From Nonlabens tegetincola (GTDB lineage Bacteria > Bacteroidota > Bacteroidia > Flavobacteriales > Flavobacteriaceae), in the NCBI RefSeq assembly GCF_002954355.1, contig NZ_MQVV01000012.1:62001-126000 (forward strand): DNA of 64,000 bases. The letters run 5' to 3'. Position numbers and translations under genes: made by a program. Of this stretch, positions 36,247 through 45,843 are shown in pieces. The notes beneath the pieces were generated by a model. The model did no database searches, was not told the DNA's origin, and saw only the letters and a program-made list of their open reading frames with translations. How positions within the stretch are numbered: the first letter of the stretch is position 1; each line of letters starts with the position of its first letter.

Positions 36247-36254
36247 TATCTTTG
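36247..36254 (+). promoter_or_regulatory. -7 promoter box for mfd
   Basis: TATCTTTG, followed by C, 18 bases before the proposed TTG start at 36273. It overlaps an earlier in-frame TTG at 36252. Confidence 0.65.
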
Positions 36255-36272
36255 CGACTCAATACAAGGATT

Positions 36273-39200
36273 TTGAGTTATACTTCTATATTAGAGCGTT
36301 TTAAAAGCTTATCACAAACCAACGTTTTAAATGACCTAGTTCAAGATGCAAAGGGCTATCATACTATTAGTGGATTAAACGGTAGTAGTTATTCCATGTT
36401 GATAAAGGTTCTTTTTGATCAGGCAGAAAAACCGTTTTTACTTATATGTGATGATAAGGAACAAGCAGCGTATTATTTAAATGATCTAGAACAGAGTATA
36501 GGAGAAGATCACGTGCTATTTTATCCAGGTAGTTATCGCAGGCCCTATCAAATTGAGGAGACTGACAACGCCAATGTATTGTTACGAGCTGAGGTCCTCA
36601 ATAGGATAAACTCTAGAAAAAAACCAGCGGTAATCGTCACTTATCCAGATGCTTTGTTTGAAAAGGTTGTGACTCGGAAAGAACTTGAAAAAAATACCCT
36701 TAAAATTTCGGTTGGCGATCAAATCACCGTTGATTTTGCTAACGAAGTTTTATTCGAGTACGAGTTTAAAAGAGTTGATTTTGTGACTGAGCCAGGAGAA
36801 TTTTCCCTAAGAGGAGGAATATTAGATGTGTTCTCTTTTAGTAACGACGAGCCCTATCGAATTGAGTTTTTTGGAAATGAAATCGATTCCATTCGAGTTT
36901 TTGATGTTGAAACCCAATTAAGTAAGGAACAGGTTAAAAAAATCTCAATTATTCCAAATGTTGAACACAAAAAACTTGAAGAAACTAGAGAGAGTTTCCT
37001 TAAATACCTGTCTAATAAGACCAGTATTTTTGCTTTTCACTTAGAACTACTCTACGGTCGATTAGACTCGCTTTTCGCGAAAGCGGAACAAGAATATAAC
37101 AATTTGCAAGGCGAAATACGTCAATTATCGCCACAGGAAATTTTTGCAAATTCTGAGCTTATCAAAAAGCAGCTAAAAGAGTATAATCACTTTGAATTTG
37201 TTGCCAATCAAGGAGAAATAGCATTTAAGACACAGCCACAACCATCTTTTAACAAGCAGTTTGAGTTATTGATTGAAAATCTTGAAACTAACAAGGCAGA
37301 TGGTATCAAGAACTATATCTTTTGTGGTACCGCACAACAAGCAAAACGTTTTCATGACATTTTTGACGACATGAATGCTACCGTCGAGTATGAAACCGTA
37401 GTAGCTCCTTTATATCGTGGATTTATAAGTTATGATTTGCGTATTGCATGTTATACCGATCATCAAATATTTGAACGATATCATAAGTTTCATCTCAAAA
37501 ATGGATACGCAAAAAAACAAGCGATTACCTTAAAGGAACTTAACTCGCTCGAGATTGGAGATTATGTTACTCATATAGATCATGGAATAGGGAAATTTGG
37601 TGGATTACAAAAGGTCGATCAAAATGGTAAACAACAAGAGGCCATTAAACTTATTTATGGTGAACGAGATATCTTATATGTATCAATTCATTCCTTACAT
37701 AAAATTACCCGATTTTCAAGTAAAGATGGTAAACCACCAAAAATTTACAAATTAGGTAGTCCAGCCTGGAAGAAACTGAAACAAAAAACTAAGAAAAAGG
37801 TAAAGGAAATTGCTTTTGATCTTATCAAACTTTACGCAAAACGTAAATCGAAAAAAGGATTTCAGTATGCGCCAGATGGTTATTTACAAAATGAACTCGA
37901 GGCTAGTTTTATCTATGAAGATACACCAGATCAAAGTGCAGCCACCGCCGATGTAAAGGCCGATATGGAAAGCGATAAACCAATGGATAGATTGGTTTGT
38001 GGTGATGTAGGTTTTGGTAAGACAGAGGTAGCCATAAGAGCTGCCTTTAAAGCAGCGGTTAATGGAAAACAAGTCGCTGTTCTTGTGCCTACAACTATTT
38101 TAGCTTTTCAGCATGCTAAATCTTTTAAAGAACGATTGTCGGATTTACCTGTGAAGGTAGATTACTTAAACCGTTTCAGAACAGCAAAAGAACGACGAGC
38201 AGTTCTTGATGGACTTGCCGATGGAAGTATCGATATCGTAATAGGCACCCATCAACTTGTAAATAAATCTGTTCGTTTTAAGGATCTCGGACTTTTGATT
38301 ATTGATGAGGAGCAAAAATTTGGAGTTGCAGTAAAAGATAAATTAAAAACCCTTAAAGAAAATATCGATACGCTCACGTTAACAGCGACACCTATTCCTA
38401 GAACACTTCAGTTCTCATTAATGGCTGCTCGTGATTTAAGTGTTATTAAAACACCACCGCCTAATAGACATCCTGTCGAAACAAAGGTGGTTCGTTTTAG
38501 TGAAGAGGTAATTCGTGATGCTGTGAGTTATGAAATCTCAAGAGGCGGACAAGTGTTTTTTGTCCATAATCGAATCGAGAATATAAAGGAAGTAGCAGGA
38601 ATGATTCAAAGATCAGTACCCGATGCAAAAATTGGTATAGGTCATGGTCAAATGGATGGTAAAAAATTAGAGGAACTCATGCTTTCATTTATGAACGGTG
38701 AGTTTGATGTACTCGTTTCAACAACCATAATTGAAAGTGGTCTGGATGTCCCAAATGCTAATACGATTTTTATAAATAACGCTAATAACTTTGGCTTGTC
38801 TGATCTACATCAAATGAGAGGTAGAGTAGGGCGTAGTAATAAAAAAGCCTTCTGTTACTTCATAACGCCACCCTATGAGGTTATGACTGATGACGCACGT
38901 AAACGTATTCAAGCAATTGAAACATTTTCTGATTTAGGAAGTGGTTTCAATATCGCAATGAAAGATCTTGAAATACGTGGAGCTGGAGACATTTTAGGTG
39001 GTGAACAAAGCGGTTTTATGAATGAAATTGGTTTTGATACCTATCAAAAAATCCTTGCCGAAGCTATTTCTGAATTAAAAGAAAATGAATTCAAGGATCT
39101 TTATATTGAGGATGAAGTAGATAAAAAACCTGTTACTGATGTCAATATAGATACTGATTTTGAATTATTATTTCCAGATGATTATATCAACTCCATTACA

Positions 39201-39617
39201 GAAAGATTATCGCTTTATTCAAAATTGAATGAGGTTGAAAACGAGGATGAGTTACAAAATTATCGAAAAGAATTAGTAGATCGTTTTGGAGAATTACCAG
39301 ATGAAGCAGAAGACTTACTTACAAGTATTCGTATAAAGTGGATTGCTGCTAATATGGGGCTTGAAAAAATTGTTATGAAAAACGGAAAGTTCGTAGGCTA
39401 CTTTGTAAGTGATCAACAAAGTGATTTTTATCAATCACCAGCATTTGGAAAGGTGTTACAGGCAGTTCAATCTCATCCTAGACAATTTAAGATGAAGGAG
39501 AAACAAACAAGAGCTGGATTACGTTTATTACTCACTATACCAGATATTAAAACAGTTGATGAAGCATTTGAAGCTTTAAATAAAATATTACCATTGCCGG
39601 TCCATGAAAAAGCTTAA
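36273..39617 (+). CDS. mfd: Transcription-repair coupling factor
   Basis: A DNA translocase of about 1,114 residues that removes stalled RNA polymerase and recruits UvrA. Order of domains: UvrB-like region (about 1-400, with EPGEFSLRGGILDVF), RNA-polymerase-interacting CarD-like domain (GDYVTHIDHGIGKFGG, about 430-500), RecG-like helicase with Walker A GDVGFGKT (577-584), DEEQ box (678-681), LTATPIPRTL and the QMRGRVGRS motif, then the TRCF domain. The TTG at 36273 is chosen because the TTG at 36252 lies inside the promoter box. A degenerate palindrome copy encodes LFAKA at residues 267-271. Confidence 0.95.
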   Translation: MSYTSILERFKSLSQTNVLNDLVQDAKGYHTISGLNGSSYSMLIKVLFDQAEKPFLLICDDKEQAAYYLNDLEQSIGEDHVLFYPGSYRRPYQIEETDNANVLLRAEVLNRINSRKKPAVIVTYPDALFEKVVTRKELEKNTLKISVGDQITVDFANEVLFEYEFKRVDFVTEPGEFSLRGGILDVFSFSNDEPYRIEFFGNEIDSIRVFDVETQLSKEQVKKISIIPNVEHKKLEETRESFLKYLSNKTSIFAFHLELLYGRLDSLFAKAEQEYNNLQGEIRQLSPQEIFANSELIKKQLKEYNHFEFVANQGEIAFKTQPQPSFNKQFELLIENLETNKADGIKNYIFCGTAQQAKRFHDIFDDMNATVEYETVVAPLYRGFISYDLRIACYTDHQIFERYHKFHLKNGYAKKQAITLKELNSLEIGDYVTHIDHGIGKFGGLQKVDQNGKQQEAIKLIYGERDILYVSIHSLHKITRFSSKDGKPPKIYKLGSPAWKKLKQKTKKKVKEIAFDLIKLYAKRKSKKGFQYAPDGYLQNELEASFIYEDTPDQSAATADVKADMESDKPMDRLVCGDVGFGKTEVAIRAAFKAAVNGKQVAVLVPTTILAFQHAKSFKERLSDLPVKVDYLNRFRTAKERRAVLDGLADGSIDIVIGTHQLVNKSVRFKDLGLLIIDEEQKFGVAVKDKLKTLKENIDTLTLTATPIPRTLQFSLMAARDLSVIKTPPPNRHPVETKVVRFSEEVIRDAVSYEISRGGQVFFVHNRIENIKEVAGMIQRSVPDAKIGIGHGQMDGKKLEELMLSFMNGEFDVLVSTTIIESGLDVPNANTIFINNANNFGLSDLHQMRGRVGRSNKKAFCYFITPPYEVMTDDARKRIQAIETFSDLGSGFNIAMKDLEIRGAGDILGGEQSGFMNEIGFDTYQKILAEAISELKENEFKDLYIEDEVDKKPVTDVNIDTDFELLFPDDYINSITERLSLYSKLNEVENEDELQNYRKELVDRFGELPDEAEDLLTSIRIKWIAANMGLEKIVMKNGKFVGYFVSDQQSDFYQSPAFGKVLQAVQSHPRQFKMKEKQTRAGLRLLLTIPDIKTVDEAFEALNKILPLPVHEKA
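37069..37085. repeat. Dispersed palindrome, degenerate 17-bp copy 9 (in mfd)
   Basis: CGCTTTTCGCGAAAGCG: one extra T compared with the consensus. It encodes LFAKA in frame. Confidence 0.85.
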
Positions 39618-39641
39618 TAAAAGCAGAAGCTTTAGCCCAAA

Positions 39642-41696
39642 TTATTTCTTTATCAATTTATGTATTTCAATTACCTGTTGATCGTTCAATAATCTGAAAA
39701 AATAAACGCCTTTTCCTAATTCTTGAATGGATATGTTGTTCAATTGATCTGGACCAAGCTTGCAATTTTTCACAAGCTTACCTTGTAGGTTGTAGATTTC
39801 TAGTCTGTTTATAGTGTTATTTAAACACGCTATATTAATCTGGTCACTTGCGGGATTTGGGTAAAGTTCGATTTGAGATCGCGTGTTTGGTGCATTTTCA
39901 TAGTTTAATAAACCGCTTATATCTAATGTAACAATGTCGCTATTAGATCCAAAACCATAAATCATTTCTTCTGTGATAAAGTAATTTCCAGCACCATCCT
40001 CAATCGTATTCAGTAACAGTTGCCAGGTGGTACCTGCATCTGTTGTGAGATATAAATCTCCAGTTGAGGTTGTAATTCCTATTCCGTAAGATGGAGTAAA
40101 GAATTTGAAGGTACCTATAAATCCTGGGAAATTATTGTACTGAAAGGTTTGTCCGCCATCATAAGAAACCTGTTGACCTATATAAAATGTGTTTGCATCA
40201 ATCAATTGTATTCCTTCAAAATTCCCACCTGTGTAATTGATAGGATTCCAGGATGCACCACCATCAATTGTCTTAAAAGCTTGATTACTGGTATTAGTCG
40301 CAATACCTATCAAATCATCGAGGAAAACGATGTATTCAGTATTACCTGTAGTAGTGATATGGCTCCATCCAGAACCAGTTTGGTAACGATAAATTCCATC
40401 GCTTGCAAAGAAGTTACCACCTACCACAAAAAAGTCATCTCTAGATTTTAACCAAACGTCTTTTGCAATAAACTGTTGGGTAATATTAGGTCCCGTTATG
40501 TTAATCCAGGTGTCACCATAATCATTAGAATAACTTACTCGACTTATATTTCCACGCGTAGTAAGTGCTTCACCATTAGGCTTTAGGTGAACGGCATTAT
40601 AGCCGCCAGAAACTGTCTTGCGGTCCCATGTTACGCCATAATCTGTAGTACGATACATAACATCTCTAAATACCGCACTACCATTATTACCTAGACCTAC
40701 TACTAATCCTGTAGCATTATTACCAAATGAGGCTTGTTCTAGTGAGCTTGGTATAAAATCATTTAAATGACTGTTCCATGTAGTTCCATCTATAGATTCT
40801 AGTACAGCTCCTTCTAATCCAATATATAATTTAGTTGCGCTGGCATCAATGCTTAAAAGATCATCTCGTCCTATATCTTGTAGGCTCCATGAAAGGCCCT
40901 GATCATTTGAACTCAATATATTTCCATCGTTGCCCACAACGTAATAGGTATTATTATGAAAAACTAGATCATTTAGTCGCTCGTTAGTTCCAGATGTAGA
41001 TTGGTTCCAGGTTAATCCTGCATCGTTAGTATAAAAAATAAAACCGCCTGATGCGATAACTATCCCATTGAGAGAATCTCTAAAATCAATTTTAGTTATG
41101 GTCCAAAAATTTTGAATAGGTAATGCTATACTAGTCCATGTGGTACCGCCATCGTCGGTTCTATAGAAGGTGATGTCGTCGCCCACTACAAATCCGGTAT
41201 TACTATCAATAAAGTGAATGTCTCTTATCGTTTCAGTTGTTCCTACATTAAGAGTAGTCCAATTACTACCACCATCGATAGTTTTGATAAGTTTACCATT
41301 ACCACCAGCAACATAGCCTTCATTCTCATTCAGAAAATATAAAGTAGAAAATCCGCTGCTGGGTAGATTATAATTGATAGTACTTCTAAATTTATCATTT
41401 GATTTTATAACTCGATTTCTATTTACTATGTAAGCGAGATCATTACGCAGGACCTGTAGATCAAAACCTTGTCCATTACCTTCTAGTCTATAAGAGTTAC
41501 CATCGTTTTCACTTATATACATACGATTAAGAAGATTGACTTCATCAAACAAGAATATACTACCATCTGGTGATACTTCAACTTCCGTAATTTCGGAAAT
41601 GTTTTTTATAGGAGTTCTAAATACCCAATCTGGTTGTTGAGCTCGAAATGTTGTTGTAGTTAATAAAACAATAAATGATAAAAGCGCTGTTCTCAT
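39642..41696 (-). CDS. Secreted Ycf48/BNR-like beta-propeller protein with T9SS sorting tail
   Basis: A 684-residue exported protein. The signal peptide ends near TTTFRAQQ. The body is a series of beta-propeller blades with repeated KTIDGGSNWT, RTDDGGTTWT, YTNDAGLTWNQ and TTDYGVTWDR motifs, about every 45-60 residues, as in Ycf48/HCF136 and sialidase-type BNR proteins. The catalytic residues of sialidases are not seen. The C-terminus (NTRSQIELYPNPASDQINI to IEIHKLIKK, about 607-684) is a T9SS type A sorting domain. The binding partner is unknown. It follows mfd convergently, 24 bases apart. Confidence 0.87.
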   Translation of the reverse strand: MRTALLSFIVLLTTTTFRAQQPDWVFRTPIKNISEITEVEVSPDGSIFLFDEVNLLNRMYISENDGNSYRLEGNGQGFDLQVLRNDLAYIVNRNRVIKSNDKFRSTINYNLPSSGFSTLYFLNENEGYVAGGNGKLIKTIDGGSNWTTLNVGTTETIRDIHFIDSNTGFVVGDDITFYRTDDGGTTWTSIALPIQNFWTITKIDFRDSLNGIVIASGGFIFYTNDAGLTWNQSTSGTNERLNDLVFHNNTYYVVGNDGNILSSNDQGLSWSLQDIGRDDLLSIDASATKLYIGLEGAVLESIDGTTWNSHLNDFIPSSLEQASFGNNATGLVVGLGNNGSAVFRDVMYRTTDYGVTWDRKTVSGGYNAVHLKPNGEALTTRGNISRVSYSNDYGDTWINITGPNITQQFIAKDVWLKSRDDFFVVGGNFFASDGIYRYQTGSGWSHITTTGNTEYIVFLDDLIGIATNTSNQAFKTIDGGASWNPINYTGGNFEGIQLIDANTFYIGQQVSYDGGQTFQYNNFPGFIGTFKFFTPSYGIGITTSTGDLYLTTDAGTTWQLLLNTIEDGAGNYFITEEMIYGFGSNSDIVTLDISGLLNYENAPNTRSQIELYPNPASDQINIACLNNTINRLEIYNLQGKLVKNCKLGPDQLNNISIQELGKGVYFFRLLNDQQVIEIHKLIKK

Positions 41697-41808
41697 AGCA
41701 ACAAAGATATTACATAGAGTCTATTCAAAGGGTTACTGTTTGAACTTAAGGTAATTAGATGATTGAGGTAGCGAGTGATTTTCAGTTTGATTATGATATT
41801 TGATTTTA

Positions 41809-41824
41809 CGCTTTCGCGAAAGCG
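41809..41824. repeat. Dispersed 16-bp palindrome, copy 10 (intergenic)
   Basis: Exact CGCTTTCGCGAAAGCG, directly downstream (minus strand) of the terminator at 41832-41861. Confidence 0.95.
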
Positions 41825-41831
41825 TAGAAAC

Positions 41832-41861
41832 AAAAAAAGCCAGATCAAAAAGACCTGGCTT
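41832..41861 (-). terminator. Intrinsic terminator
   Basis: AAGCCAG pairs with CTGGCTT around an 11-base loop, then a T-run on the minus strand, 20 bases after the small membrane gene. Confidence 0.8.
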
Positions 41862-41880
41862 ATATTATAGAGGTTATCTT

Positions 41881-42318
41881 CTAGGCTAACCATTGACTCC
41901 ATGGAAGACGACTAAGAACAACAACAAACGCCAAGGTGTAAAATATACCTAGCATTTTGAACTTGCCACTGCTTATAACTTTTTTCTTGTGTTTTGAATA
42001 ACCGATGGTTAAAAGTGTAACACCTATTATCATCATTAAAGGATGTTCTAGGGCTAGTAATCGCAGTCCACTGTTACCCATCACTTCACTTGTGTTATTA
42101 AAAAGCATGCTGGAATATGGAGAAACTATCCAAAGAACAATCCCTAGAAGTAATTGAATATGAGTTACAATTAACCCTACTAATGCCAGACTGAAATCTT
42201 TATTTCCAAATTCTTTTTTTCCTAACCAACCGATTAGTGAATTGATCGTTGCGATACCTAATACTAATAGTAATAGATAAGCCCAACCGGAATGTGCATG
42301 TTGAATAATATTGTACAT
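41881..42318 (-). CDS. Four-helix membrane protein, cytochrome-b561-like pattern
   Basis: A 145-residue protein with four membrane helices (about 10-28, 43-64, 87-105, 121-138). His residues sit at helix ends (IIQHAHSGW, VTHIQLLLG, LALEHPLMMI), a pattern that could hold heme as in b-type cytochromes. I do not recognise a named family and heme binding is inference. A TATTTTTG -7 box lies at 42338-42345 on the minus strand, and its own terminator follows, so it is a single-gene unit between two surface-protein genes. Confidence 0.75.
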   Translation of the reverse strand: MYNIIQHAHSGWAYLLLLVLGIATINSLIGWLGKKEFGNKDFSLALVGLIVTHIQLLLGIVLWIVSPYSSMLFNNTSEVMGNSGLRLLALEHPLMMIIGVTLLTIGYSKHKKKVISSGKFKMLGIFYTLAFVVVLSRLPWSQWLA

Positions 42319-42337
42319 AGATCTCTTAATTTGAAAT

Positions 42338-42345
42338 CAAAAATA
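42338..42345 (-). promoter_or_regulatory. -7 promoter box for the four-helix membrane gene
   Basis: TATTTTTG on the minus strand, 19 bases before the ATG. Confidence 0.55.
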
Positions 42346-42408
42346 AGGCAAAAAAATAACCCTATCTCTCTAGATAGGGTTATTGTAAAACAATTTATTT
42401 AATAGTTC

Positions 42409-45400
42409 TTAGTTAAAGATGTATCTAAGTCCTATTTGAGCTTGCCATCTTGAAGAACGTATTCCAGCATCATCAATTTGCTCAAATCCTTCTGCAAAAT
42501 CAGGATCAAATGAGAATTCTGGGTCTGGTCCACCTCTTTCAGTTTCTACGATTTCAACTTCACCAAAGCTTCCTGTGATTCTCTTTTGAACACCCCAGTC
42601 TTTGTTTAAGAAGTTGAAGAAGTTGAAGATGTCTAATGAAGCTTGGAAAGTGTGCTTTTTACCACCAAAGTCTAATTTAAAGTCCTGAAGAACTTTTAAG
42701 TCTACAATGTGGTTCCATGGTCCACGGTCACCATTACGCTCTGCATATTGTCCTCTTCTTTCTCTTAGGTAGTCATTACCTTCAATAAACGCATCAAGAG
42801 CAGCCCATTGATCTGCAGCCGATACACCGTTTGCATCTACTAGGTTAATCTCGCTCTGGTTTCTAGGAATATAGAATAAAGCATTATCACTAGAGTCGTC
42901 GTTTAAAAGATCAGCTCCTTCATCATAGATGTAACTTAAAGTACCACCTTGTTGACCGTTATAGAATAAACTTACTGTAGTAGCAAAGTTTTCACTCCAT
43001 TCCATTTGGTAAGAAGCGTTTGCAGTAATTCTGTGACCTAATGCAAACTGTGAGTTTCCAATAGTTGCACGGTTTTTACCGTTTACAGTAACTACGTTTC
43101 TCCATTGAGAACTGTTTTGTGAAGAAGTACCTTCAAAGATAGATTTACCTTGTCCGTATGTATAAGCGATTTGTCCAGAGAATCCATTGTCAAATGGCTT
43201 TGTTAATACGAATGATGCGTTGTATGACCAACCTTCATTTGTATTTGTTCCTAAGATAATACGAGAATACTCACTATCTATACGCTGACTGTCATTCCAA
43301 AGTGGACGAGTATCTGCACCGTTAAGAGATCCTACTGGTTCACCAATGTTTAAGTTTTGGTAAAGTACATTATTGATTGTTTCATTGTATAGGAAGTCTG
43401 CACTAGCAATTAATCCCCATACACCTAATTTTTGGTCAACTCCTAGACTGTATTTAGCTACCTGAGGTAATTTAAAGTCTGGTGCAAATAAATCGATTTG
43501 TCCACCGATTGTACCACTACCTGGTGCTGGACCGTTTCCAATAGGTTGATTAAATGGATCAGCTTCAAAGAATAATGTTCCTGAATCAAAGTCATTCTCA
43601 TTAACTCCACCTACAGAGATACCATTGTTGTTGTAAGCACCACCTGGCCATACTAATGGGATACGTGAAGTAAAGATTCCTAATCCACCACGTACTTGAG
43701 TTGTTTTGTCACCAAAAGCATCCCAGTTAAATCCTAAACGTGGAGAAACATGAATTTGGCTTTTTATTTTCTTACCAACTCTAGCACCTTGAAGATCTTT
43801 ACCAGCCGCTTCTAATAAAGCAACTGTTCTTGTGTTGAAGTCATCGTTTGCAGTACCTTCTTCAAAGAATGGTACATCAACTCTTACACCGTACGATAAT
43901 TTAAAGTCCTTAGTTAATTTCCACTCATCCTGAGCATAAAGACCTAACTGAGAGTAGTTGAATTGTGCAGCCGCTGCTGTCGCATCGTCTCCTGTTGTTC
44001 CTGCTGGATCTAGTAAAGAATAAGAGTAGTCGTAATCAGTAGGAGCAACGTCGTTTGAAGGATCATTGTCAAAATAAGATTCAAAATCAGCTAAGGAATT
44101 AAATCTATACTGTCCAAAATTTTGACGAATGAATACGTTACGTATATCATAGGATTCAAAGTTACCACCTAAAGTAATGTTGTGAGCACCGGCAGCAATT
44201 TGGAAGTTATTTGTGATAGTGAATACGTCTTGATCAAGAATGTTTCCTGTAGAGAAAGCTTCAGAACCAAATGTAATGCTACCAGCACCGTCATTGATGC
44301 TTACTCTAGGGAATGCACCACCTATTGGGTCACGGTCATCTCTTACAGTAGTGTAACTAGCAATTAAATTGTTAGATAATTTATTGTTGATTTGACTGTT
44401 CCACTCCAAAGTTGTGAAATTAGTTTCAGAAGGGAAGAAAACACCTGCGTTAGCAAAGTTGATAGAAGTAGCGCTACTTGTACTTGGTGAAGTAGACTCA
44501 CCACGTACATAGTTGTGCTTAAGTACAAGAGTATTCTTATCATTAACGTTGTAGTCTAAACGAATAGTAAATCTATCAGTATCTAATGTTCTGTTCGTGT
44601 TTTCATAACTACCAGGATTATAACCGAATAAGTTAATTAGGTTATCTCTTAAGTTGTTAATCCTTGTTGGGTCTGCTGGTAAGTTAGTGTCACCTGCAGC
44701 ATTTCTTGCATCACCTACATATTGGTTAAAATCAAAAGGTCTAGGAGTTTCTTCTCTTTCAATTTCTGCATTAACAAACATGAAAAGTTTGTTCTTGATG
44801 ATGGGACCACCTACTCTAAAACCGTAAAGGTTAGTAGAGAATTCATCTAATCTTTCTCTATCTGGAGCTGGGTCACTACCGTTTCTATCGTCTATTTCAT
44901 CGATAACTGCTTGAGGTGTTTTACCTGCAAGCTTTTCATTTCTATTGAACCAGTAAGCACTACCTTCCCAGTTATTAGTACCAGAACGAGTAATTGCATT
45001 GATAGCACCACCAGTAAAACCTGATTGTCTTACATCAAAAGGAGCAATGTTTACTTGGAATGATTCAATAGCATCTAGAGAAATAGGATTGATACCAATT
45101 TGTCCACCATTAGTACCTGTACCTGCAAGACCAAAAACGTCGTTGTTCACCGCACCATCAATAAAGATAGAGTTGTAACGGTTGTTTTGACCAGCAATTG
45201 AGATAGAACCACCTTCTGTTACTTGTGCTTGTGGAGTTTTTCTCAAAATGTCATCAATACCACGAGTTACTGTAGGTAACGTGTTGATTTCACGAGTAGA
45301 GATGTTTGTCTCTGGACCTGTATTGTTTGAATCAAAAATACCATCACGTGTTGCTTTAATAACAACTTCGTCTAGAGCATTAGCCTCATCAGATAAGGTT

Positions 45401-45720
45401 ACATTAAAAGTTTCTGATTCACCTAATTGTAGGAAAATGTTTTCAAAAACTTCATCCTTCTTTCCAACGTAAGAGAAAGTAATGGTGTAAGGACCACCTA
45501 CACGCATGTTTGTTATGCGGTAGTAACCATTGATGTCTGTAGCAGAACCGTAGTTTGTACCTGTAGGTCCGTGCACAGCAACGATTGTAGCGCCTAAAAG
45601 TGGTTCGTCACCAGCTTCTAGAACTCGACCATTAATACTCGAGGTTGTAACCTGAGCAGTGGCCACTAGCGCAACAAAAAACATTGCTAGCGTTGCTAAA
45701 AATTGTAATTGTTTCTTCAT
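42409..45720 (-). CDS. Oar-like TonB-dependent receptor
   Basis: A 1,103-residue outer-membrane receptor. The signal peptide ends at LVATAQ. The carboxypeptidase-regulatory-like domain (about 28-115, with INGRVLEAGDEPLLGATI) is followed by the plug (STREINTLPTVTRGIDDILRKTPQ to GGAINAITRSGTNNWEGSAYW, about 140-255) and a large barrel ending in ARWQAQIGLRYIFN. This matches Oar, the T9SS-linked or protease-related receptor known from Myxococcus and Bacteroidota. No SusD partner gene is adjacent, so it is not a classical SusCD pair, and the ligand is unknown. Confidence 0.9.
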   Translation of the reverse strand: MKKQLQFLATLAMFFVALVATAQVTTSSINGRVLEAGDEPLLGATIVAVHGPTGTNYGSATDINGYYRITNMRVGGPYTITFSYVGKKDEVFENIFLQLGESETFNVTLSDEANALDEVVIKATRDGIFDSNNTGPETNISTREINTLPTVTRGIDDILRKTPQAQVTEGGSISIAGQNNRYNSIFIDGAVNNDVFGLAGTGTNGGQIGINPISLDAIESFQVNIAPFDVRQSGFTGGAINAITRSGTNNWEGSAYWFNRNEKLAGKTPQAVIDEIDDRNGSDPAPDRERLDEFSTNLYGFRVGGPIIKNKLFMFVNAEIEREETPRPFDFNQYVGDARNAAGDTNLPADPTRINNLRDNLINLFGYNPGSYENTNRTLDTDRFTIRLDYNVNDKNTLVLKHNYVRGESTSPSTSSATSINFANAGVFFPSETNFTTLEWNSQINNKLSNNLIASYTTVRDDRDPIGGAFPRVSINDGAGSITFGSEAFSTGNILDQDVFTITNNFQIAAGAHNITLGGNFESYDIRNVFIRQNFGQYRFNSLADFESYFDNDPSNDVAPTDYDYSYSLLDPAGTTGDDATAAAAQFNYSQLGLYAQDEWKLTKDFKLSYGVRVDVPFFEEGTANDDFNTRTVALLEAAGKDLQGARVGKKIKSQIHVSPRLGFNWDAFGDKTTQVRGGLGIFTSRIPLVWPGGAYNNNGISVGGVNENDFDSGTLFFEADPFNQPIGNGPAPGSGTIGGQIDLFAPDFKLPQVAKYSLGVDQKLGVWGLIASADFLYNETINNVLYQNLNIGEPVGSLNGADTRPLWNDSQRIDSEYSRIILGTNTNEGWSYNASFVLTKPFDNGFSGQIAYTYGQGKSIFEGTSSQNSSQWRNVVTVNGKNRATIGNSQFALGHRITANASYQMEWSENFATTVSLFYNGQQGGTLSYIYDEGADLLNDDSSDNALFYIPRNQSEINLVDANGVSAADQWAALDAFIEGNDYLRERRGQYAERNGDRGPWNHIVDLKVLQDFKLDFGGKKHTFQASLDIFNFFNFLNKDWGVQKRITGSFGEVEIVETERGGPDPEFSFDPDFAEGFEQIDDAGIRSSRWQAQIGLRYIFN

Positions 45721-45843
45721 TTGGGTATGAATTAGCTTGAGTTAAAATTTTTGCAAATGTCCGTACTAAATCCCTTTCCAATATTAAGCTAACATTAAAT
45801 TACACTTTTTAACACTTATTTTTTATGGTTCTAATTAATTATG

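Noticed and set aside
41693-41902. A 69-codon minus-strand ORF reading LRFRES through the intergenic palindrome
   Set aside because: It crosses the terminator and the palindrome, has no homologous features and overlaps both flanking genes.
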